DNA from: a virus
IMG/VR virus record: IMGVR_UViG_3300014887_000059
Location: 1-37,736 of that record
Length of the DNA: 37,736 nt
Direction: 5' to 3' (one strand)
The notes beneath the pieces are model-generated. The model saw nothing but the letters and a program-made list of their open reading frames with translations, was not told the DNA's origin and searched no databases. This document shows positions 22,862 to 30,600 of the stretch, in pieces. Position 1 is the stretch's first letter, and each line of letters opens with the position of its first letter. Position numbers and translations under genes: made by a program.

Positions 22862-22890
22862 AATTTAAAAGTTTAAGGGTTCTATATCAA
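22862..22890 (-). promoter_or_regulatory. candidate sigma-70-type promoter upstream of the 57-aa gene
   Basis: In a 48-base AT-rich gap between two - strand genes, TTGATA (complement of 22885-22890) is followed after exactly 17 bases by TAAATT (complement of 22862-22867). This matches the -35 consensus at five of six bases and the -10 at four of six. Most other junctions in this operon are overlaps without such an AT-rich gap. The assignment is by consensus only. Confidence 0.4.
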
Positions 22891-22892
22891 GC

Positions 22893-25721
22893 CTATTTCA
22901 CTTCGTAGAGTCCAGTAAAGTCTTTGACGTGCACATAAACTTTACGGCGTACAACTCGTGGAACTATCGGACGAAGTGCTCCATGCCCCACACGAGCGAC
23001 AGCGGGATGCACAACGCTAACTTCTAGCGTATCCCACAGTACACAGTCGTGCAGCACGAAGGAGTACCTGGTGGGTGGTTTTGTAACATCTATCGCATCA
23101 CTCATCACTAGAGAATCGTCCGCGTCTCTCTCGGCCTTTTCGTAGTCTACTTCGTCTCTCAAGTAAACGACTTCAACTGAGTGCGGAGTCGTTTTGGTTT
23201 CGGCAACTGGAAAGTCGCGGACGTAGAAGTTTAGGTGGATTTGCCTCCACAACAACTCAACTGAATCTTTCAGCTGAATCTTTTCCTGCGGCCAATAGTT
23301 GTCGAAGTAATCGAGCTTTTGACACGCATGGCATTTCGAGCGTGCTGTGTTGTAATCCTCCTCGTAACGTTCCATCCGGTATTTGATGCAATCCCAACAC
23401 CATTGTGTGTACTGTCTCCTCCACCAACTCCATGAGCGTGGTTTTCCACCATAGTACTTCCCTTGGTAGTAGATGAACCACTGCCTATACCAGGGGTATG
23501 GGACGTGGATTTCAACTACTTTTTTGCATAGTTGTGATGTCGTAGCGGATTCGAACAGTGGAGTGATTCTCCATTTTGCTTCAGCTAGGTCGGTGGCCGA
23601 CAGCACACTTGTAATGCCGGGAATTTGATGGTACACTTGCACCTGTTCTGCTATACTGCTTACATCTTCGGGAAATCTCCGAAACGTTTCGACCTGCTCG
23701 CTTGCAATGACAGTGTCGCTAATGTATCTCGACAGAGTGTAGTAGTCTATTGCATCCGTGACGTCAAGAAAGTCACCCGCTTGTCCAGTTATATGCCACC
23801 ACTGCACGCTTTGGTGCAAATCTACGGACTCCAAGAAGCCCCACGGTCCAGAGGTTGTCGTTACGAAGTCCGACGCTACGACCACTTCTTCTAATCCAAC
23901 CTCTTGACCCCCCGGGTAAGCAATGTGCCAGTAGCCCTCGACCTTTAAAGTTTCGACTGTAGGCTTCGTCGCGTCGAAGACTATTTGGTCGGCCGTTGCG
24001 ATGGAGTGGCCGGGGCAGTTGAGTAGAGATCCGACTGCGTCCGTCATCCCACACACGTCAGCGACAGCAATTTGCCCAATACCCCAGTATGCATAGTGCG
24101 TTATAGCAACCGAGTCTTGGACGGAAGTGGTCAGGCTGACGTTAGGTGCAAACGTTTCAAGTAGCCTTATCTCGTCCTCAACTGGTTCGGTTTGAGAACC
24201 CCCAAAGTAAACGTCTTCGTCCCATAGGAAGGTCCAGACATGCTCGTCTGAGTATATGGAATGCCTCTTGACCAAATGGAGTGAGTAGTCGAATCCTTCG
24301 GTCAAAGTGACCGTCGACAGAACTGGCACGTTAATACCGGTTACCTTAACGGTGTCGGTTAACGTGCACTCGTCAGACGTGAGTCGAGGGATTTCAACGT
24401 GAGGCTCGTCGGTGAGCGTAACGGATTGAGATGGAGTTGCACTTGAACTTGCCTGGAGAGTTACTTGGAGCAGCCTCGGAGTCGCAACAAAAATCGTTTC
24501 AACGCTGTCGACTAACGGAACTGAGTCGGAAATTTCTGCCTCTTGCTGTACGCCTGCGATGACACTCTCGGAAGGGGTCAAAGAGTCTGCGGCAGAACGT
24601 GTGACGTCGACGTGAGGCTCGTCGGTGAGCGTAACGGATTGAGATGGAGTGACCGCGGAGCTGGCTTTTAATGTCACCTGGTTCAGACGCGGGGTGTTTT
24701 GTGTTTCACAGGAGAGCGTATCGTTGAAGTTCGTTGTGTCTTCGAGTGAGTAGGAGATTTCAACGTTTGAGGCGTCTGAAAGACTAACTGTATCTGAGGG
24801 ATTCGAGGCGGAACTGGAGCCAAGTTCAGTTACACCTAGCTCCCTCAGAGCTGTTGGGAGGGATGTAAGGCTAGTCCAGGAATCCGTCGAGTCCGAATAC
24901 TTTTCGCTCGCTGTCAAGTTGTGACGTCCGCCTACGTCACTATGCCCACCAAAAACGTAAATGTACCCGCCTTCAGTGCCGGACTGTGTCGCGGCACGGG
25001 CTGTGGGCATAGTTGCGCGGTTGGTCCAACTGTCCTCGTTCCACCGGTTGTTCTGTGTACCCGATTGCCACTCACCAAAGTTGAAAAAGTAGTCACCTGT
25101 AGTGCTTCCTCCGATGCGATATTCGTTGCCGACCGGGTCGTCCGCTTTACTTGCCCAAGTGTTGGATGTATATACGTACCGGTAGTGGTCCGTTTTGTTA
25201 TAGCCGGCAGAAGTGTGTGCACTGTTTCCTTGGTACCCGCAGCCGACGTTCCGCATTGCAGTGGGAACATCGGTACGGGACTCCCATGTTTGGGATGGGA
25301 AATCCCAAGCTTTGCATATGCTCTGGTCGCTGCTGTCTCCGTATCCGTTATAGATTAAACCCTTGGGTGGAGTAGAGTTGTATGCGTGCCCGCAGTTACG
25401 TATCTGCCCTGCACCACTCAGAGACGTCCACGAGTCTGTAGTAGTGTCATACTGGAAATGATTGTCCTGAGGGTCTCCCAAACCTTGGGTATCGGAACCC
25501 TGACAAAAATGAACTCTAGTGTCATCTCGCTTAAAGCTTGAGAGGTAGGTAGAACTTTGCGGAAGGTTTGTTAGGGAGGTGTAGCTGTCAGTGGAGGGGG
25601 TGTATTTGCGCGCGACGTCCGTAGAGTTAAAGCTGTCTGCACTAGGGTTGCCGCCCGCAATGATTATTTCCGGGTCCGTCCCTGCAATACACTGACGCTG
25701 CTCCTGTGTTATGCTTTTCAT
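22893..25721 (-). CDS. tail fibre-like kelch-propeller protein C, 942 aa
   Basis: Residues 17-300 are a six-bladed kelch propeller very similar to protein A. Both contain EYRIGGSTTGD, a NNRW-x-EDSWT strand and MPTARAAT. After about 305 comes a long acidic beta-repeat region with motifs such as SQSVTLTDEPHV, one of which is duplicated (24398 and 24611). At about 740-815 an aromatic insert rich in Trp and Tyr interrupts the repeats and carries two CxxC pairs (WCWDC and KCHAC), a possible zinc site absent from protein A. The C-terminus is basic (RPIVPRVVRRKVYV). The start at 25721 lies four bases after the upstream stop. It is probably a structural fibre or adhesin. Confidence 0.75.
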   Translation of the reverse strand: MKSITQEQRQCIAGTDPEIIIAGGNPSADSFNSTDVARKYTPSTDSYTSLTNLPQSSTYLSSFKRDDTRVHFCQGSDTQGLGDPQDNHFQYDTTTDSWTSLSGAGQIRNCGHAYNSTPPKGLIYNGYGDSSDQSICKAWDFPSQTWESRTDVPTAMRNVGCGYQGNSAHTSAGYNKTDHYRYVYTSNTWASKADDPVGNEYRIGGSTTGDYFFNFGEWQSGTQNNRWNEDSWTNRATMPTARAATQSGTEGGYIYVFGGHSDVGGRHNLTASEKYSDSTDSWTSLTSLPTALRELGVTELGSSSASNPSDTVSLSDASNVEISYSLEDTTNFNDTLSCETQNTPRLNQVTLKASSAVTPSQSVTLTDEPHVDVTRSAADSLTPSESVIAGVQQEAEISDSVPLVDSVETIFVATPRLLQVTLQASSSATPSQSVTLTDEPHVEIPRLTSDECTLTDTVKVTGINVPVLSTVTLTEGFDYSLHLVKRHSIYSDEHVWTFLWDEDVYFGGSQTEPVEDEIRLLETFAPNVSLTTSVQDSVAITHYAYWGIGQIAVADVCGMTDAVGSLLNCPGHSIATADQIVFDATKPTVETLKVEGYWHIAYPGGQEVGLEEVVVASDFVTTTSGPWGFLESVDLHQSVQWWHITGQAGDFLDVTDAIDYYTLSRYISDTVIASEQVETFRRFPEDVSSIAEQVQVYHQIPGITSVLSATDLAEAKWRITPLFESATTSQLCKKVVEIHVPYPWYRQWFIYYQGKYYGGKPRSWSWWRRQYTQWCWDCIKYRMERYEEDYNTARSKCHACQKLDYFDNYWPQEKIQLKDSVELLWRQIHLNFYVRDFPVAETKTTPHSVEVVYLRDEVDYEKAERDADDSLVMSDAIDVTKPPTRYSFVLHDCVLWDTLEVSVVHPAVARVGHGALRPIVPRVVRRKVYVHVKDFTGLYEVK
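24398..24437. repeat. 40-bp perfect direct repeat, copy 1
   Basis: These 40 bases recur exactly at 24611-24650, 213 bases (71 codons) away and in the same reading frame of the 942-aa kelch fibre. Each copy encodes the repeat SQSVTLTDEPHV. Perfect identity at the DNA level points to a recent duplication or gene conversion within the repeat region. Confidence 0.9.
24611..24650. repeat. 40-bp perfect direct repeat, copy 2
   Basis: This is the second exact copy of the 40-bp unit at 24398-24437, within the same fibre gene. The flanking codons on one side encode TPSQ in both copies with similar bases, whereas the other side differs. The repeat has therefore been partly preserved or recently copied. 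Confidence 0.9.
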
Positions 25722-25724
25722 CCC

Positions 25725-26105
25725 TCATGTCGCTGTGATTTTCCATTCTACAGTAACGACGTCGCCTTCGTTTGCAACAATTGCCTCGACTTCAACTTCC
25801 GAGTACACTTTTGCAAGAAACGATCCACCTTTCACCCCAAGCCTTGCAGCAGTGATAATGGTCGGACTGTCTACAATCCATGACGTTCTCCACAGAGCGT
25901 AATTGACGGATCCATCGCCGCCCTCAACCAGTGCGATGTCTCTAGCGTGGCCCCAACTGTCTTCAATGTACAGGTCAACGGCGTCGACGGCATCCATACT
26001 ACCATTGCCTGCCGCGCGCATCAGCTGCTTGTTGAACTCCTCAGTGAGTGTGTTCGCTCTCCTTACCTCCGTCCCGTTCACTTTGAAGCAAACGCAACCT
26101 TGCAT
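25725..26105 (-). CDS. small beta-rich virion-like protein, 126 aa (paralogue 2)
   Basis: The product starts MQGCVCFKVNGTEVRR and is a paralogue of the 136-aa protein at 22304. Shared features are AVDAVDLY (AVDAIDF in the other), an ALWRTSW strand, ARLGVKGG (VKLGVAAG), and the closing GDVVTVEWKITAT. The ATG at 26105 follows GGAGGAGACACCCC, and the first 65 bases overlap the coiled-coil gene. It is placed directly before the long kelch fibre C, as its paralogue is placed before proteins B and A. The repeated arrangement suggests that this small protein works with kelch fibres, perhaps as an adaptor or chaperone, but no activity can be read. Confidence 0.68.
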   Translation of the reverse strand: MQGCVCFKVNGTEVRRANTLTEEFNKQLMRAAGNGSMDAVDAVDLYIEDSWGHARDIALVEGGDGSVNYALWRTSWIVDSPTIITAARLGVKGGSFLAKVYSEVEVEAIVANEGDVVTVEWKITAT

Positions 26106-26814
26106 GGGGTGTCTCCTCCAACTGTTTGACGTTACGGTCCGTCCGCAAACTGGCTTCAAGTGCGTCTCTAAGCACCTGTTTCAGGTCTTGAGACGTTTGC
26201 ATTAGTCGAGCGAGGAGCTGACGTTCTTCTTCAATGTAAGGAGGTAAAGGCATTCCAGGGTCGTATTTGCGTCTCATCAGTACTCGCGCATACCAGTTGA
26301 AGGGCTCTGCATCTTCGTGGTGCTCGAACACTCGCTGACGTTTAGCTACTCGGTACGCATCCAGAAAGGCCTTCGCTTCGTAGGAAGTATCTTTAATCTG
26401 CCTCAATACAAATGGAATGCGGCGTTGAGCTTGCTCTGCCTTTTCGCGCTCGAGTTGCGCCTTTAACTTCAACTCCTGTCTTTCTAGTTCGTCTGTACTG
26501 TTCGATGCAGCACGTTCATACTTCTTTTGTTTGACCGTGTGCAACTCTGCTTTGATCCTCAGCTGACGCAACTCACTCTCTAGACCGGCCAGGCTGTCAA
26601 ACCGTCCAATAAGCTCCCTCAAGCACTGATGCCAGACTGAGTCTGGCGTAGGAAACTCGACAGGGTTCAACACGAACTTGTGGATTTGGTACCGGCTCAT
26701 CCCCGACTGGAGTTCGGTGAATAAGTCATGAAGCAGCTCCTTGAGTTCATTGTCGTCTTCCACTAGTCTCTTTACAGCTTCCGGTACCTCCGTAGGAATG
26801 AGTTTTTCGTTCAT
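26041..26814 (-). CDS. hypothetical coiled-coil protein, 257 aa
   Basis: I do not recognise this protein. GGAGGGTGCG lies before ATG 26814. The product is almost entirely helical and charged, with a strong coiled-coil between about 75 and 135 (ELRQLRIKAELHTVKQKKYE, then ELERQELKLKAQLEREKAE). Its helices near 180 contain the WYARVLMRRKYDPGMPLPPY segment. It has no signal or membrane segment. Position among tail genes suggests an assembly or baseplate-related protein. The last 21 codons overlap the next gene. Confidence 0.65.
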   Translation of the reverse strand: MNEKLIPTEVPEAVKRLVEDDNELKELLHDLFTELQSGMSRYQIHKFVLNPVEFPTPDSVWHQCLRELIGRFDSLAGLESELRQLRIKAELHTVKQKKYERAASNSTDELERQELKLKAQLEREKAEQAQRRIPFVLRQIKDTSYEAKAFLDAYRVAKRQRVFEHHEDAEPFNWYARVLMRRKYDPGMPLPPYIEEERQLLARLMQTSQDLKQVLRDALEASLRTDRNVKQLEETPHARLRLLQSERDGGKESEHTH

Positions 26815-26823
26815 CGCACCCTC

Positions 26824-27657
26824 CTATGACTTTGGAATGTGAGTCAGTAGCTCAATGCCTCTTAAAGGTATGATCGCTTCGTATCCTATTTGAACGTTTC
26901 GTGGGTAACGCCTTGCGTATTCCTTATCCCACACAACCGGAACTACAAAGTCGTTGTCGTTGTGTGGGAAATAGAACATATACTCCGCCTCTGCCAAAGC
27001 TGCACGTGCCTGTTCCTGCTCTGCTGAAATCCTGATATACTCAATTCGGCCGACAAAACGCCAGCCGAGAACGTACTCCTTTGTGGATCCATCCAGCATT
27101 GTGTAACTCGCCATTACCTCCTTTTCATATGTAGACTCGATCGACTCCTGAGGCAATGGCATAGTCACGACTTGTTCGAGCTTACGCAGTTGCACACGGT
27201 CGATTTCTACAATTTCGTCTCCGGCAATTCCGAACTTTACTGTCACAGTGTTTGTAGACTCCGCAAAACATGTACCTGACAATGCATACAGTTTCTGTTG
27301 AGACGGCGCTGTAACGACTTCGTCGACGACCGTCTCGGTTTCGGAACATACTTGAACCCGTACAGTAGCGCCATTGGCACTCCAAAGGCTGAACGACACA
27401 ACTACTTGCTGTCCCTGCAGGTCTTCGTCGAAGGACGTCTCGCAGGAAACGTAGCCGAAAGATTCTGGAGACATACCCGCTACAGCCAACACGTACAGTC
27501 CGTAGTTTGTATTGTAGGATTCAAGCTTTTGCGCAGTTAGGTTTGCAGTATCGATGTCCCACCCCTCCAAGCTTTCTTCGAAACTACCGTTACTGATGAC
27601 GTCATCCCCGCAGATCCAAAACTCTGGAGGCCCCGTTCCGTCAAACACGTAGTTCAT
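26824..27657 (-). CDS. tail-associated beta-sandwich protein, 277 aa
   Basis: The N-terminal half looks like a carbohydrate-binding-type jelly roll: ISNGSFEESLEGWDIDTANL, a long set of strands (QQVVVSFSLWSANGATVRVQ) and VEIDRVQLRKLE. This 'NGSFE...GW' to 'ID-x-V-x-L' pattern is typical of CBM-like modules. The C-terminal half (about 175-277) is different, with YVLGWRFVGRIEYIRIS, an Ala/Glu helix and FPHNDNDFVVPVVW, and may be the attachment part. It overlaps the large tail gene as ATGA. A virion protein with glycan-binding ability is a reasonable inference. Confidence 0.65.
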   Translation of the reverse strand: MNYVFDGTGPPEFWICGDDVISNGSFEESLEGWDIDTANLTAQKLESYNTNYGLYVLAVAGMSPESFGYVSCETSFDEDLQGQQVVVSFSLWSANGATVRVQVCSETETVVDEVVTAPSQQKLYALSGTCFAESTNTVTVKFGIAGDEIVEIDRVQLRKLEQVVTMPLPQESIESTYEKEVMASYTMLDGSTKEYVLGWRFVGRIEYIRISAEQEQARAALAEAEYMFYFPHNDNDFVVPVVWDKEYARRYPRNVQIGYEAIIPLRGIELLTHIPKS

Positions 27658-30600
27658 GACTCACCCTCCAACAGCTCGATCAGTTTTGCTCTCCACGTAA
27701 GGTTCCGCAAGTCGAACTCCATCCCGACGACTTGGTATTCCACGTCTTCGGCAGTCCAAACAGCAGGTACAACTAGCTTAACTCTGTCAAAGTTTTTGAT
27801 CGCGGCAAGCCAACTTCCTTCTACCTGCCTTAAACGCCTCCGCTTGTGCCAGTACTTTAGGTATTTTGCCGCGACGAGTGCGGCAGTCAGAGGGTCTTGG
27901 ATGAGAGGGTTGCTGATTTCGAGAATAATGGACCCCGGCCCCTCCAAACCGACAACTACACTGCCAGAACGGTCCTCATATTTCCACTCGACTTTGACTC
28001 CGTCAAAGCGCTGCAAGAACTCTCTCTGTCCGACACTCTTCAGGAACTCAAACGTCAAAAAATGACTATCACTTCTCGCGTATTCTCTAGGGACGACTCT
28101 AAGCGTTCTATAGGGGTCAACTTCAATTAAGTAGTTACTGACTTGTGCAACGTTTTGCAGCATGACACGAACTGAATTTGTAATAGGCAGCTGAGGGATC
28201 ACTATGAAGTGAGAACGAGAGAACTCAATCAGTTCAGGCTCGGGACCGGTTACGAATCTGAGGAAACCTCCATTGACGGAGGGCGGACCTAGAAGCATGT
28301 AACCGCTACCTTTGACTTCAGTAACCTCATCGATGCCGAATGGATCGAGGTTGACTTTCGCAATTTGTACTGGCCTCCGTCCCGTGCGTCTATCACCCAA
28401 AATGACATAACATTCGTCCTCCACGAGTGCGAACGCTTCTGGGTTTCTGAATCCGGTTATCAGCAGTGACTCTGTGGACCCCGAGTCTAGCGACACTTTC
28501 TTGAGCCAGTAGTGGAGGAACTTTTTGTCGCACGCTCCGAAGACGACATAATCTCCAACTTTGGTTAAACACACTGGAGTTAGGTACTCAACGTCATACT
28601 TGGAATTCCAAATAACGTCCCAAACTTTTGTCGTTTGTGTGACTGTAGCTGAATGTCCGGCCGAAGCTGCAAGTGAAACACGTACGCGTGTGTAAAAACG
28701 CGGGGTAGGGTCCAGTCCGGAAATGCCTGCAGCAGTGTTGAGATCTACCTTAGTCCAGTCACGAGGCAGCGATACTGTAAGGTGGCCGCTTTGCTGCAGC
28801 GACAACGTTTCGTCGCGCAAGGTCGGGAAATGAGTCCACGTCAGACCGTCCCAGTACTCCACTTCAATCACGCCGTCAAAGTCGGAAGAGCTAATGTTCA
28901 ACCATGAAGACACAAACTCGCGGTCGTCGCCGAGGTAAATTGCGTCATTCAATCTGCTCAAGTGTACACAATCGCCAGTGTCTAGAGTGGTTTCCTCAAA
29001 CGTTGTTCCCTCACTGCAGTAGACAACGTAATCAAAGCTATCGATCTTGCCTCCATCGACGTCTAGGTGCCCCAAGGTGAACCGAGTCACGTATGAGTAG
29101 TTGCCGATCAACTCATCTTCCCATTGAGCTTGATACGCCAAATACACGGTCAACCCGTCGACGTAACCGCACAAAGGCCACTGGTATGCATCAGGAATGT
29201 CTTTTTCGGGAAGTCGGATGTGACTTAGCTCGTACACTGTAGACCCTACCACGTTCAACTCCAAAACTTGTGTTAAGGAGTCGTCGGATGGGAACTTAAA
29301 GTACATTACAGCATCCAGATCGGTACAGTACTCCACAAAGCCTTGCTGCCCAATGGAATAGACGATCCTCTGATCGATCGGATAATCAGTAAACGCCACG
29401 AAATGTCCGGCCGGGCATTCATCACAGCGTGTGCCGTGAGGGTGATCTTCAGTGGTCAAATATTGGAACTCCCACGCGATTCCTTCGGACGTATTTGGCG
29501 TGATAGTCCCAGTTAGTCCGGCTGCGTAATAAAGTTTAGTAGACCACCCCGAAGGTGAAAACACTACTTGTGGATAAGGTATCGCCAGATTTTCCCCTGC
29601 GACCTTGTCTGTCGTGGCGTCGGAGTAGTGTCCGGTTACCGTTGTGTCGTCGGCAAATTGGTGACCTTTTCTGAAGAACCGTTCTGCAACGTTCACGTTT
29701 TGTCGGACAGTGTAATCTGTAATCGTCAACCCTCTCCCTCTAAATAACTCAAGGAACACACTCCTTCTTGAACCCACGCCTAACTCGATTCCAGAGGGAC
29801 TGGCAGCCGTATTGATGAAGTTTTCTTCGAAGTCTATCCATGCAGCTCCGACGAACTCGAGTCCTTCCGACCCCTCTCTTATCCATAGACGTCTACAGTG
29901 AGCGGGTGCGACCTCTTGATACCCCGAAGGGTAAAGTTTGAAAGGCAGATGCTTCTGTGGTAATTCTCCTAACTTAACTAGACCGGTCGCATTGCTTAAG
30001 CTCCAAACTTCTGGGCCCACACCAATCAAGGTTGTAACGCTAGTGCCAGCTGCGACCTCTGCTTTGTACTTGTAGTACGGCACTGGCACACTTCCATAGC
30101 TCGACACAGTCAAGTCGGGCGTTTCAAAGTTGAACTCATTATTCAAACTTTCTCTATCCACGTTTGCCATACGGCTTATTAAGTTCACCAACTGACCCAA
30201 AGTAACGTTTGGGCGTATCGTCGCGGGAGTCCAGTTCCCAAACTCGTCCTTGACAAATGCTACGGGTACGTCAATCGTTTCCTGGTCCGGAACATCAACT
30301 GTAGGGTCCCAACTAAATGTCAAACTCAGGTCTTTAGATTTGACTGTCACATGTCTTCTGATTTCGGACACAGTGATACCTGCTGCTTGAGGAACAATTT
30401 TGATCCAGTAGGTGTCGTTAAAGATTTTGCCCCCTACGTTCAAGTTGGATGGTACCCAATCTTGAGGAGCCTCGAAGTACACACGTCCGGAAAAGCTGAA
30501 CTTTTGAGTGTCGTCAGTGACGTTTAACTCCTTCCAATGTACTCCATCACCCGTGTCACTGTTGCCCACACTGTAATACCAAGTCACTGTCACACCGGTA

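Noticed and set aside
18313-25721. Diversity-generating retroelement acting on the kelch fibres
   Set aside because: No reverse transcriptase gene or template/variable repeat pair is seen in the window; the only long exact repeat found lies in the stalk, not in a propeller.
26631-26647. 7-bp hairpin in the coiled-coil gene
   Set aside because: It is inside a coding region far from any gene end; chance is sufficient.
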